Positions 24,841 through 33,857 of a DNA stretch of 64,000 nt are shown here, one piece after another. The translations under genes and the position numbers were made by a program. Source of the DNA: Candidatus Bandiella numerosa. Lineage in GTDB: Bacteria > Pseudomonadota > Alphaproteobacteria > Rickettsiales > Midichloriaceae. The notes under the pieces are model-generated. The model saw nothing but the letters and a program-made list of their open reading frames with translations, was not told the origin of the DNA and searched no databases. Location of the stretch: the NCBI RefSeq assembly GCF_029981845.1, contig NZ_CP104164.1, forward strand, positions 248,001 to 312,000, in the 5' to 3' direction. Positions within the stretch are counted from its first letter, which is position 1; each line of letters starts with the position of its first letter.

Positions 24841-25515
24841 TTAGGTGTTCTTCCACACGAGCCCGTATACAAAACTCCCAATTCTAACCTGGGTAGAGCC
24901 AAATTTAATGGCTGTTTGAAAATCTGCACTCATTCCCATACTTATTTTACTTATGTTATATTCTTTTGCGATTTTATTCATATGGCCAAAATAAAAAAAT
25001 GCTGGACCATCTGCTGGCGGTATGCACATTATTCCACTAACATCTACTATGTCTCTTTTAATTTTAGTAAAAACCTCATCAAATTCCCTCAGCATTATTC
25101 CATTTTTATGAGGTTCATTCCCAATATTGACCTGAAGAAATATTTGTATTTTCTTACCTATTCTTAGTGCTTCATCAGTTATTTTACGAGCTAACTCAAC
25201 AGAATCTACAGTTTCTATAATATCAAATAACTTTACAGCTTTTTTTATTTTATTAGTTTGTAATTTACCAATCAAATGAAGCTTAATACCAGGGTGAATT
25301 TCTTTAATGCTAGACCACTTATCTATAGCGTCCTGGACTTTGTTTTCACCAAAAACTCTTTGCTCAGTATTAGTAATTATATACTCAATTTGGCTACGAC
25401 ATAAGTGCTTTGAAACCAAAAGAAGTTTTGATTCACTTTGATATAGCTTATTACAGTCCTTAATCCTTTGAATCAGTTTCCTGTAACTTTGCAATAATAT
25501 CTCATTATTTTGCAT
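24841..25515 (-). CDS. PLP homeostasis protein (YggS/PROSC family)
   Basis: The 224-aa protein is the PLP-binding TIM-barrel homologue that buffers free pyridoxal phosphate. The PLP lysine lies in L-L-L-V-S-K-H-L. The segments F-G-E-N-K-V-Q-D, H-L-I-G-K-L-Q-T-N-K and S-M-G-M-S-A-D-F-Q-T-A-I and the C-terminal R-I-G-S phosphate loop are conserved. It begins 6 bp after hslU, so the two are cotranscribed. Confidence 0.93.
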   Translation of the reverse strand: MQNNEILLQSYRKLIQRIKDCNKLYQSESKLLLVSKHLCRSQIEYIITNTEQRVFGENKVQDAIDKWSSIKEIHPGIKLHLIGKLQTNKIKKAVKLFDIIETVDSVELARKITDEALRIGKKIQIFLQVNIGNEPHKNGIMLREFDEVFTKIKRDIVDVSGIMCIPPADGPAFFYFGHMNKIAKEYNISKISMGMSADFQTAIKFGSTQVRIGSFVYGLVWKNT

Positions 25516-25521
25516 GTGTAA

Positions 25522-26841
25522 TTAAAGAATAAACTTACTCAAATCCTCTGCTATATTAATTGAAGATAAACTCTTCTCAACAAATTTAGAATCTATGATT
25601 ATAGTTTTGCCTTTTATTTCGTCAGCAGTAAAACTCACTTCTTCTAAAATTTTTTCAAGCAAAGTACATAATCTTCTAGCGCCAATATTCTCTATTTCAT
25701 CATTTATTTGTGTAGCATGTTTTGCAATACTTTCTAATCCACTTTCCATAAATTTTAAATTCACTCCTTCTGTTTTTAGCAACGCACAATATTGTTTTGG
25801 TAGTGAATTTTCTGGTTCTTTAAGTATTCTCAGTAAATCTTCTTTAGATAATGGTGACAACTCCACTCTAATTGGCAATCTACCTTGCAATTCCGGCAAT
25901 AAATCAGAAGGTCTAGCCAAATGGAATGCTCCTGATGCTATAAATAGAATGTGATTTGTTTTTACAGATCCATACTTTGTACTTACTATTGTACCTTCTA
26001 TTAATGGTAATAAATCACGTTGCACACCTTCTCTATTTACTTCATTTCGTTTATTTACTCCACCACCTGCAATCTTATCAATTTCATCTAAAAATACTAT
26101 CCCATCTTCTTCAGTAATTTTTATGGCCTCGTCTATAATTGCTTGTTCATCAATTAATTTTTCTGTTTCTTGTTTAATTAAATGTTTGATAGCTTCTGAT
26201 ACTTGTAATTTTACTAATTTTTGTTTTTTTGAACTGAAAGTTTTTCCAAGCATGTCTCCGATATTTAACATACCCATTTGACTTCCCGGCATTCCAGGTA
26301 TGTCAAATGTTGGAATTTGAGAATTTTTATTGAATGATTCATTAATTGAAATTTCTACTTCCCTATCATCCAATTCCTTAGCATCAAGTTTTTTGAAATA
26401 CAATTCCTTCGTTTTTTCTGATGCATCTTTACCAACTAAACTATCTACCAATTTCAATTTGGCTTCATGAAATGCTTTGCTAGCTACTTCTACGTTAAAT
26501 TTTTCTCTAACGAGCTTTATTGTAATATCAAGCAAATCTCTAATAATTGAATCCACATCACGACCAACATATCCTATCTCTGTAAATTTTGTTGCTTCAA
26601 TTTTTATGAAAGGAGAGTTTGAGAATTTAGCTAATCTTCTTGCAATTTCAGTTTTACCAACGCCAGTTGGACCAACCATCAATATATTATGAGGAACTAT
26701 TTCATCTCGTAAATCATTAGCAACCTGCTTTCTACGCCATCTGTTTCTTAAGGCAATAGATACTGCTTTTTTGGCATGATTCTGCCCAACAATATATCTG
26801 TCAAGTTCTGCAACTATTTGTTTAGGAGTTAATTCTGTCAT
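25522..26841 (-). CDS. hslU: ATP-dependent protease ATPase subunit HslU
   Basis: HslU (ClpY) is the AAA+ unfoldase of the HslUV protease. The 439-aa protein shows Walker A GPTGVGKT (57-64), the pore loop G-Y-V-G-R-D, the insertion (I) domain, Walker B I-V-F-L-D-E-I-D-K and sensor G-A-R-R. The protease subunit gene hslV, which usually precedes it, is not adjacent; infC takes that place. yggS follows downstream. Confidence 0.97.
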   Translation of the reverse strand: MTELTPKQIVAELDRYIVGQNHAKKAVSIALRNRWRRKQVANDLRDEIVPHNILMVGPTGVGKTEIARRLAKFSNSPFIKIEATKFTEIGYVGRDVDSIIRDLLDITIKLVREKFNVEVASKAFHEAKLKLVDSLVGKDASEKTKELYFKKLDAKELDDREVEISINESFNKNSQIPTFDIPGMPGSQMGMLNIGDMLGKTFSSKKQKLVKLQVSEAIKHLIKQETEKLIDEQAIIDEAIKITEEDGIVFLDEIDKIAGGGVNKRNEVNREGVQRDLLPLIEGTIVSTKYGSVKTNHILFIASGAFHLARPSDLLPELQGRLPIRVELSPLSKEDLLRILKEPENSLPKQYCALLKTEGVNLKFMESGLESIAKHATQINDEIENIGARRLCTLLEKILEEVSFTADEIKGKTIIIDSKFVEKSLSSINIAEDLSKFIL

Positions 26842-26852
26842 ATTTTAGCAAT

Positions 26853-27368
26853 CTATTTAGGAGCCATGATGATAGAGATATTCTTTCCTTCTTTTTTAAT
26901 ATCTAATTCAATTTTAGCAAAATTCAAAGCTTCTGCCTTAAACTTCTCAATAATATTCATTCCAACATCCTCGTGCACTATTTCCCGTCCTTTAAAAAAT
27001 AATGTTACTTTAACTTTATTTCCATCACCTATGAACCTTTTAGCATTATTTAATTTAACATTAAAATCACCAACTGCAATATTTGGTCTAAGCTTTATTT
27101 CTTTTATTTCTACTGTCTTTTGTTTTTTCTTAGATTCATGAAACTTTTTTCTTAGCTCATATTTATATTTTCCAAAATCTAAAATTTTACAAACTGGTGG
27201 TTCTGTATTAGCTGAAATTTCTACTAAATCTAGCTTTCTTTCTTTAGCCAAATTTATACCTTCTTCAACTTTAACTACTCCCAACATTTTCCCGTCACTG
27301 TCAACAAGACGTATTTCCTTAGAATCAATGTCTGAATTAATTTTTATATTAATAGATTTTTTTGATAT
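26853..27368 (-). CDS. infC: Translation initiation factor IF-3, AUA start
   Basis: IF-3 monitors start-codon selection on the 30S subunit. The C-terminal IF3 domain is clear (K-I-L-D-F-G-K-Y-K-Y-E, E-I-K-L-R-P-N-I). The first ATG, at 27287, would remove 27 residues of the N-domain (I-R-L-V-D-S-D-G). Extending in frame to ATA at 27366-27368 gives 171 aa, the normal length, with AGGAG 6 nt upstream. infC uses AUU in E. coli, allowing IF-3 to repress its own mRNA, so AUA here suggests the same control. The thrS stop codon lies between the ribosome-binding site and the start, so the genes are coupled. Confidence 0.93.
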   Translation of the reverse strand: MSKKSINIKINSDIDSKEIRLVDSDGKMLGVVKVEEGINLAKERKLDLVEISANTEPPVCKILDFGKYKYELRKKFHESKKKQKTVEIKEIKLRPNIAVGDFNVKLNNAKRFIGDGNKVKVTLFFKGREIVHEDVGMNIIEKFKAEALNFAKIELDIKKEGKNISIIMAPK

Positions 27369-27370
27369 AA

Positions 27371-29287
27371 CTAGCTCCTTTTTTGTTTAATTTCATCTAA
27401 CAATTTATCTACAAAATGACTTAACTCAAGTACTTCTTGATGCTTATCACCTAATTTTCTCACAGATACAAGCTTCTCTTCTTCTTCTTTTTTTCCTAAA
27501 ACAACGATTATTGGCACCTTATTAAGAGAATGTTTTCTTATTTTATAAGTAATTTTTTCATTATCTAAATCAACTATATGTCTGATAGCGTTCTTTTTTA
27601 ATATTTCTGAAACATTTTTAGCATAAGTTGAGAGCTCATCAGTCACTGTGATAACAGCTATCTGGATGGGTGCAAGCCAAATTGGTAAATTACCAGAATA
27701 GTGCTCCAGCAAAATACCTAAAAATCGCTCTATTGAGCCAAATAACGCCCTATGAAGCATTACTGGCCTATATTTTTTCCCGTCACTGTCAATATAATTT
27801 GCATCTAGCCTTTCTGGCAAATTAAAATCTACTTGTAGCGTTCCCAATTGCCAATCTCTACCTATCGCATCTCTTAGAACGAATTCTAATTTTGGACCAT
27901 AAAACGCTCCCTCACCTTTATTTAAAGTATATGGTAAATTTTGTTGCTTAACGGCATCTAATAATGCTTTTTCTGATTCATCCCAAACTTCATCTGTGCC
28001 AATTCTTTTTTCTGGTCTATCTGAAAATTTAACCTTGACGTCTTCAAAACCAAAGTCCTTGTATATTTCCTTAATTAATTTGCAAACGTTAATGCATTCT
28101 TCAGTCATTTGCTCAGTTGTACAAAAAATATGAGCATCGTCTTGGGTAAATGCTCGAACTCTCATTAGCCCGTGCAAAGCACCTGAAGGCTCATATCTAT
28201 GCACTTTACCAAATTCTGCTAGTCGTAGCGGTAGATCTCTATAGCTTTTAATACCCTGATTATACACTTGAACTCCACCTGGGCAATTCATTGGTCTTAC
28301 CACATACACCTTATCTTCTTCTATAGAGTTTGCGGTAAACATATTCTCTCTAAATTTTTCCCAATGACCAGATAATACCCAAAGATTTTTATCCATGATC
28401 TCCGGAGTGCTTATCTCAAAATAGCCATTATCATTTTGTTTATTTCTTATATAATTAATCAGCCTTTGAAATAAATCCCATCCTTTTGGATGCCAAAACA
28501 CCGCTCCTTGAGCCTCTTCCTGAAAATGAAACAAATCAGATTGCCTACCTAACTTTCTATGATCTCTTTTTTCTGCTTCTTCAAGCATTGTTAAATATTG
28601 CTTTAGTTGCTTTTTATCAGACCAAGCAGTTCCGTATACTCTTTGCAACATTTCATTTTGACTATTACCTCTCCAATAAGCTCCAGCTATCTTCATTAAT
28701 TTAAAGGCCTTAACTACTCCAGTATTTTGAGAATGGGGTCCTTTACATAGATCGGAGAAATTACCTTGGGTGTAAATAGTGATTTTGGCATCACTAGGAA
28801 AGGAATTGATAATTTCAATTTTATATTTTTCTCCATGAGCTTGAAAAAAGCTAATTGCCTCATCTTTTGTAACAATTTTTCTAGTGATCGCAAGATTTTG
28901 ATCGATAATTTCTTGCATTTTCTTTTCAATTTTTTCTAAGTCTGCTTCATTAAATGGGGTAACATTTGCAAAATCATAATAAAATCCGTTTTCAATAACT
29001 GGACCAATCGTAACCATAGCTTCTGGATGCAATTCTTTCACGGCTTGTGCAAGTATATGAGCTGCATCATGCCTGATAATATCTAAACCTTCAGGAGAGG
29101 AGGAAAATACAAAATCCACTTCACTATTTTCATTTATTACAGTTGATAAATCTTTGACCTCATTATTAATTTTTATAGCGAGACAGCTTTGTCTTAAACT
29201 TTTATCAATTTCCTGAAGTAAATCTACTCCTGATATTGAATCATTATATTTTTTAATATTTTTATTTAGCTTGATTTCAAACATCAA
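27371..29287 (-). CDS. thrS: Threonyl-tRNA synthetase
   Basis: The 638-aa class II synthetase charges tRNA-Thr. TGS domain at the N-terminus; editing domain with R-H-D-A-A-H-I-L-A-Q-A-V and Y-Y-D-F; catalytic core motif 2 R-P-M-N-C-P-G, the zinc ligands within it and R-V-R-A-F-T-Q-D-D-A-H-I-F-C; C-terminal anticodon-binding domain. It is followed by infC with 2 bp between stop and start, as in the thrS-infC operons of other proteobacteria. Confidence 0.97.
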   Translation of the reverse strand: MMFEIKLNKNIKKYNDSISGVDLLQEIDKSLRQSCLAIKINNEVKDLSTVINENSEVDFVFSSSPEGLDIIRHDAAHILAQAVKELHPEAMVTIGPVIENGFYYDFANVTPFNEADLEKIEKKMQEIIDQNLAITRKIVTKDEAISFFQAHGEKYKIEIINSFPSDAKITIYTQGNFSDLCKGPHSQNTGVVKAFKLMKIAGAYWRGNSQNEMLQRVYGTAWSDKKQLKQYLTMLEEAEKRDHRKLGRQSDLFHFQEEAQGAVFWHPKGWDLFQRLINYIRNKQNDNGYFEISTPEIMDKNLWVLSGHWEKFRENMFTANSIEEDKVYVVRPMNCPGGVQVYNQGIKSYRDLPLRLAEFGKVHRYEPSGALHGLMRVRAFTQDDAHIFCTTEQMTEECINVCKLIKEIYKDFGFEDVKVKFSDRPEKRIGTDEVWDESEKALLDAVKQQNLPYTLNKGEGAFYGPKLEFVLRDAIGRDWQLGTLQVDFNLPERLDANYIDSDGKKYRPVMLHRALFGSIERFLGILLEHYSGNLPIWLAPIQIAVITVTDELSTYAKNVSEILKKNAIRHIVDLDNEKITYKIRKHSLNKVPIIVVLGKKEEEEKLVSVRKLGDKHQEVLELSHFVDKLLDEIKQKRS

Positions 29288-29330
29288 ATAGTGCTTTTAT
29301 TTTTAAAGTTTACGGTATGACACGCATTAT

Positions 29331-30506
29331 ATGAAAAAATTTCAATTACCTCTAGCATTATTTTTTATTTTAGTTGCCATATACCTATTTGGTGATTTTT
29401 TACCGATAGTTATTAAGGAGCTATTTTTAAGTATAAGCCTCATATTAAAATCAATTTTATTGTTTATACTACCTTTTATTATTTTTTCTTTTATAACAAG
29501 TAGCTTGCTTTCACTAGAGGGTAATGTTGTAAAATTTACAAGTCTTTTAATTTTATGCATCTTTATTTCTAATAGCATTGCGATATATATAGGTTATTCT
29601 GTTGGAATCACATTTTTAGATTTTTTGATAACTCAAAATAGTAATTTAGGTACCAGTAGTATATTGATGCCTCTTTGGAATATAAATATTCCACCTATTA
29701 TCAGTAATGGTAAAGCTTTGTTGATAGGCTTTATTTTCAGCATTATATTTTCAATTAAGAGAAATAAACGAATTGAGAATTTTACTAAGACTATTAGTAA
29801 CATTTCGACTGTATTTCTTAAGAAATTTTTCATCCCAATATTACCTCTATTTGTGCTTGGCTTTGTGATAAAACTTCAGCATGAAGGTGCGTTGGAAAAT
29901 GCAATTACAGTCTATGGTAAGGTACTTTTGGTAATAGTAATTACTCAAGCAACATATTTATTCTTATTTTATTTTATAATTTCAAAATTTAATATAAAAG
30001 AATGTTTAATGTATTTTAAAAATGTGTTCCCAGCAACTTTAACTGGATTCAGTACAATCTCAAGTGCGGCTTCAATGAGTGTCTTGTTAATCTCAATGGA
30101 GAAAATTTTTAAGAATAAATCAACATTATATAAAGCCATAGTTCCAGCTGTAATCAACACTCATACCATTGGTAGCGCTATAGGTGTTACCATATTGACA
30201 TTTGCAACTATCAAAACATTTAATGCCCCAATGCCTACATTTGAATCTTTTGTATTTTTTGCATTCTTATGTGCACTCTCAAAATTTGCAGTAGCAGCTG
30301 TACCTGGTGGCGCTCTATTGATTATAGCCCCCTTGCTTGAAAAATATCTGGGATTTTCATCTGAAATGATTGGAGTCATAACAGTTGTGTATTTATTATT
30401 TGACCCTTTTGGTACGGCTACTAACGTTACAGGTAATGGAGGTTTCGCAATTGGCTTCACTAAAATATTTAATTTTTTGAATAAGAAAAGCAAACAATCG
30501 TCATAA
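29331..30506 (+). CDS. Dicarboxylate/amino acid:cation symporter (DAACS family)
   Basis: The 391-aa inner-membrane protein has about eight helices plus re-entrant loops. The first hairpin serine motif reads F-S-T-I-S-S-A-A-S-M, and the substrate/cation helix has F-D-P-F-G-T-A-T-N-V-T-G-N. Members import glutamate, aspartate or C4-dicarboxylates with Na+ or H+. It would supply an intracellular bacterium with host TCA-cycle carbon. It is divergently oriented from thrS with 43 bp between start codons. Confidence 0.87.
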   Translation: MKKFQLPLALFFILVAIYLFGDFLPIVIKELFLSISLILKSILLFILPFIIFSFITSSLLSLEGNVVKFTSLLILCIFISNSIAIYIGYSVGITFLDFLITQNSNLGTSSILMPLWNINIPPIISNGKALLIGFIFSIIFSIKRNKRIENFTKTISNISTVFLKKFFIPILPLFVLGFVIKLQHEGALENAITVYGKVLLVIVITQATYLFLFYFIISKFNIKECLMYFKNVFPATLTGFSTISSAASMSVLLISMEKIFKNKSTLYKAIVPAVINTHTIGSAIGVTILTFATIKTFNAPMPTFESFVFFAFLCALSKFAVAAVPGGALLIIAPLLEKYLGFSSEMIGVITVVYLLFDPFGTATNVTGNGGFAIGFTKIFNFLNKKSKQSS

Positions 30507-30655
30507 TAGTTTTTCAAGCTTTTAGTATTCATCTTTTAGCTTGAAGTTAATTTATATTAATTTTATTTTTAATTCTTGCGACCATATTATGTTAACTTCC
30601 TGAATAGTGTCTTAGGCACTATAGTTAATAAAAATTCCAAAATTGAATTATTGAT

Positions 30656-31117
30656 ATGTGGAAAAAACGAGGAAGACCTAAAAATATCACTCCTGTAGTT
30701 AATAAAGGAACACCTGAATTACAAGTAAAACGCCAGATGAATTTAACAACCGAGCCACTAGATATGTGTCTTAAAAAGAATATTATTGATATTGATCAAC
30801 ATAGAAGTGGTATTAAATTAAGATGGTTTTACACAGTTATTTTTGAAGCTCCCACAATTCAGTCTAAGTTAGTAACATTAAAATTTTTTAAAAGTAAAAA
30901 TTATGACGAAGTTTTTTTGCAAAATTTAGAAAAAAAATATTACGAGATATTACTGCGATTAAAAGAAATTTATGCACATAGAATAGTTATGAATATATGT
31001 ATATATAGTGAATTTCCAAAATTTTTGGCTTTTTATAATTATCATGACGCTCAAAAAGAAAAGTTTATAGAGGGTATGACTTTACTAAATAAAGAACTGG
31101 GTAAATCATTATATTGA
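30656..31117 (+). CDS. Hypothetical protein with an AT-hook-like N-terminus
   Basis: The 153-aa product starts MWKKRGRPKNI, containing the AT-hook core R-G-R-P, followed by G-T-P-E-L-Q-V-K-R and T-E-P-L-D. The rest is a small alpha/beta domain with no motif I recognise. The style resembles conserved rickettsial hypothetical proteins. Minor-groove DNA binding is possible from the R-G-R-P motif only. It is flanked by non-coding bases on both sides. Confidence 0.6.
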   Translation: MWKKRGRPKNITPVVNKGTPELQVKRQMNLTTEPLDMCLKKNIIDIDQHRSGIKLRWFYTVIFEAPTIQSKLVTLKFFKSKNYDEVFLQNLEKKYYEILLRLKEIYAHRIVMNICIYSEFPKFLAFYNYHDAQKEKFIEGMTLLNKELGKSLY

Positions 31118-31174
31118 CGTTAGAAAATTGTGAGATTAGTAGGGCAAGGTAATAATATTAAAAAGATTAAAGTT

Positions 31175-31876
31175 TTAATAAGTAATTCTATCATCAAAAA
31201 CAAAACACCCACCTTGCCAGGTTGAATTTGGATTTTTTTGATTATCTTCTAAGTATTTGATTATTCCATCCTTTAAATGGTATACATTTTCAAAGCCTAG
31301 TTGCTTTAAATACGCGGTGGATTTTTCACATCTTATCCCGCCAGTGCAAAACATTGCTATATTTTTCTTTTTATCACCCTCTTTGAGATTACCTTTTAGC
31401 CATTTTGGGAGTTCGGTAAAATGATGAATATGAGGATTAATTGCTCCTCTAAAAGTTCCCATTGCGTATTCATAATAATTTCTAGTATCAATTACTATGG
31501 TATCATCTTTTTTCATAAGTTCATCCCACTCCTTAGGAGTTAGATATTCACCTTTTTGTGATAAATCTAATTCCTCTACATCAAATGTTACTATCTCCTT
31601 TTTTATTTTCACCTTCATCTTTTTAAATGGCAAAATCTCAGCAAAACTTATTTTAAATTTCATATCTCTAAAAAGATTAAACTCCTTTAAGTAATCACAA
31701 AATTTATCTATTGAGTTTATATCTGCAGACAAAGTCGCATTTATTCCTTCAGTAGCTATTATGATAGTGCCTTTGATACAATATTGATTGCAAAAACCAA
31801 GCAATTCAGTTTTTAAGGATTGAGCATTCTCTAAATTTACAAACTTATAAAAAGAAATGATTTTATATTTTGACAT
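31175..31876 (-). CDS. trhO: tRNA uridine(34) hydroxylase (rhodanese-type)
   Basis: TrhO (YceA) makes 5-hydroxyuridine at the wobble position of tRNA. The ~233-aa protein has an N-terminal acylphosphatase-like part (T-E-G-I-N-A-T-L-S) and a rhodanese domain with active-site loop F-C-T-G-G-I-R-C-E-K. V-I-D-T-R-N-Y-Y-E-Y is conserved. The start at 31876 (MSKYKI) is preferred over 31885 (MLCMSK) by similarity to the family; neither has a strong ribosome-binding site. ppa lies just upstream. Confidence 0.92.
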   Translation of the reverse strand: MSKYKIISFYKFVNLENAQSLKTELLGFCNQYCIKGTIIIATEGINATLSADINSIDKFCDYLKEFNLFRDMKFKISFAEILPFKKMKVKIKKEIVTFDVEELDLSQKGEYLTPKEWDELMKKDDTIVIDTRNYYEYAMGTFRGAINPHIHHFTELPKWLKGNLKEGDKKKNIAMFCTGGIRCEKSTAYLKQLGFENVYHLKDGIIKYLEDNQKNPNSTWQGGCFVFDDRITY

Positions 31877-31888
31877 ACATAGCATAAC

Positions 31889-32428
31889 TTATTGATTTTT
31901 TTCGTCATTATACCTATCAATTGCGACTTGGATTATCTTTTGTGCATGATCAAAGTCTTTCCAGCCATTAACCTTAACCCACTTCTCACTTTCTAAGTCC
32001 TTATACCTTTCAAAAAAATGGGCAATTTTTTTAATTAAAATTTCTGGTAAATCTGTGTAGTTATTGATATTTTTGAAATATGGGTCAATTTTATTGGTTG
32101 GCACAGCCAATATCTTCTCATCTAGCCCTTTTTCATCTTCAGTAAGCAACACTCCTATTGGTTTGACAGCTACAACAGATTTAATTGCAATTGGGTAATT
32201 GGTATATACTAATAAATCAACTGGGTCTCCATCGCCTGACAAAGTATGGGGAATAAACCCATAATTACATGGATATTGCATACTTGATTGCATAAATCTA
32301 TCAACAACCATTGCCTCTATCTCTTTATCAAACTCATATTTTATAGGGTCTGAATTCATCGAGATTTCAATAATTGCATTCACTTCATTTGGGCAATTTT
32401 CGCCGATTTTAATCTCTGAATATTTCAT
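31889..32428 (-). CDS. ppa: Inorganic pyrophosphatase (family I)
   Basis: The 179-aa cytosolic enzyme hydrolyses pyrophosphate released by biosynthesis. The signature D-G-D-P-V-D-L-L-V with Mg2+-binding aspartates and the P-C-N-Y-G-F-I-P-H-T-L motif are intact, with K-Y-E-F-D near the N-terminus. Length is normal for the prokaryotic type. It is 12 bp from trhO on the same strand. Confidence 0.96.
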   Translation of the reverse strand: MKYSEIKIGENCPNEVNAIIEISMNSDPIKYEFDKEIEAMVVDRFMQSSMQYPCNYGFIPHTLSGDGDPVDLLVYTNYPIAIKSVVAVKPIGVLLTEDEKGLDEKILAVPTNKIDPYFKNINNYTDLPEILIKKIAHFFERYKDLESEKWVKVNGWKDFDHAQKIIQVAIDRYNDEKNQ

Positions 32429-32550
32429 TATTTTATATAAACTTTTTATTTAAATAGCTAGCAACTAACACCCTAAAAGTAAAGAAAATACTTGTAATTT
32501 CATAAAAAACACTTAGTATCTCGCAGTTATAAACAAATAATGAGATTCAA

Positions 32551-33798
32551 ATGTCTTCCATACTAGTTGCCTGGTCTACATGGTTAGCACTAACTTTTTT
32601 CTATGCATATCAGTTTGTGCAAAGAGTTTTTCCCAATATCGTAATGGACGATATAATGGACAAATACCACGTAAATGCGAATGAGATAGGTCATTTTGCT
32701 GGTATATATTACATAGGATATGTTGCGATGCATATACCACTTGGCATACTTTTAGATCATTTTAATGCTAAGAAAATAATCCCATTATGTATACTTTTAG
32801 CTGTAATAGGATTTGCACCACTTGCGTATATGGATGATTTTGCGATTGCAACATATGGTAGATTATTAATAGGTATTGGCTCTTCGGGAGCGGCTGTTGG
32901 TGCGTTTAAGCTATTGCGCTTAGGTTTTGGAGAAGAAAAATTTCCAAAAATGTTGGGATGGATGATAACAATTGGGTTGCTAGGGGCAGTATTTGGTAGT
33001 GGGCCTTTAGCTAGACTTATTTCCTACATAGGATGGCAAGAGGCACTAAACTATATAATATATGTTGGTCTAGCATTAGCTGTCTTCAGTTATTTCGCAA
33101 TACCAAATACTAAATCAGAAGAAAAATTTAGCGTTGCAATAATAATGCATGATTTTAAATATTTGTTTTCTAATAAAATAGTATTACTAGTAGGTGCTTT
33201 AGGTGGCTTGATGATAGGTCCACTTGAAGGATTTGCAGATGCATGGAGTAACCCTTATTTAAAAACAACCTATAAGCTTACTAATGAAGAAGCTGGCGAT
33301 ATCACTCAATTAGTTTATATAGGAATGGCTGTTGGTCTTGTAGTAATGGGCTATATATTCGAAAAAACAAAATCTTATTATGGGATATTACTAGCTAGTG
33401 GCGCTGCTATGCTTTTATGCTTAGCATTGCTATTAACCGGAGTAGTAGTGAATGTTAGCTTTTTAAAATGGGTATTTTTTATAATAGGTTTTTTCTGTGC
33501 TTATCAAGTAGTCTTAATAGCAAAATCTATTGCTCTTGTTCATGTTAAACATGCTACGTTTATTTCAGCTATTGCAAATATGCTAATGATGGGCTTTGGA
33601 TATATTTCTCATAGAGCTATTGGTGTGTTATTGCATTATTTTTGGGATGGAGATAAAAATGTACAAGGTAGTCCTGTATATAGCGCAGAAAATTTCCGTG
33701 ATGCACTTTTAGTCTTGCCGATCAGTTTGATTGTGGCAATTGTAGGTTTTGTGTTATTAGCAATAATAGAGAAAGGAAACAAAAAAATTGCGAAGTAA
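32551..33798 (+). CDS. MFS transporter, substrate unknown
   Basis: The 415-aa protein has 12 predicted helices. Visible features are Y-A-Y-Q-F-V-Q-R-V-F-P-N-I at the first helix, H-I-P-L-G-I-L-L-D-H-F-N-A-K-K in loop 2-3 and G-R-L-L-I-G-I-G-S-S-G-A-A-V-G-A. Loop composition resembles rickettsial MFS carriers that import small metabolites. It sits 60 bp upstream of dnaK on the same strand. Confidence 0.8.
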   Translation: MSSILVAWSTWLALTFFYAYQFVQRVFPNIVMDDIMDKYHVNANEIGHFAGIYYIGYVAMHIPLGILLDHFNAKKIIPLCILLAVIGFAPLAYMDDFAIATYGRLLIGIGSSGAAVGAFKLLRLGFGEEKFPKMLGWMITIGLLGAVFGSGPLARLISYIGWQEALNYIIYVGLALAVFSYFAIPNTKSEEKFSVAIIMHDFKYLFSNKIVLLVGALGGLMIGPLEGFADAWSNPYLKTTYKLTNEEAGDITQLVYIGMAVGLVVMGYIFEKTKSYYGILLASGAAMLLCLALLLTGVVVNVSFLKWVFFIIGFFCAYQVVLIAKSIALVHVKHATFISAIANMLMMGFGYISHRAIGVLLHYFWDGDKNVQGSPVYSAENFRDALLVLPISLIVAIVGFVLLAIIEKGNKKIAK

Positions 33799-33857
33799 TC
33801 TTGTGTTAAAAAAAATTGTTATTATATAAGTTTAAAAGTAACAAATATTTTAATAAG

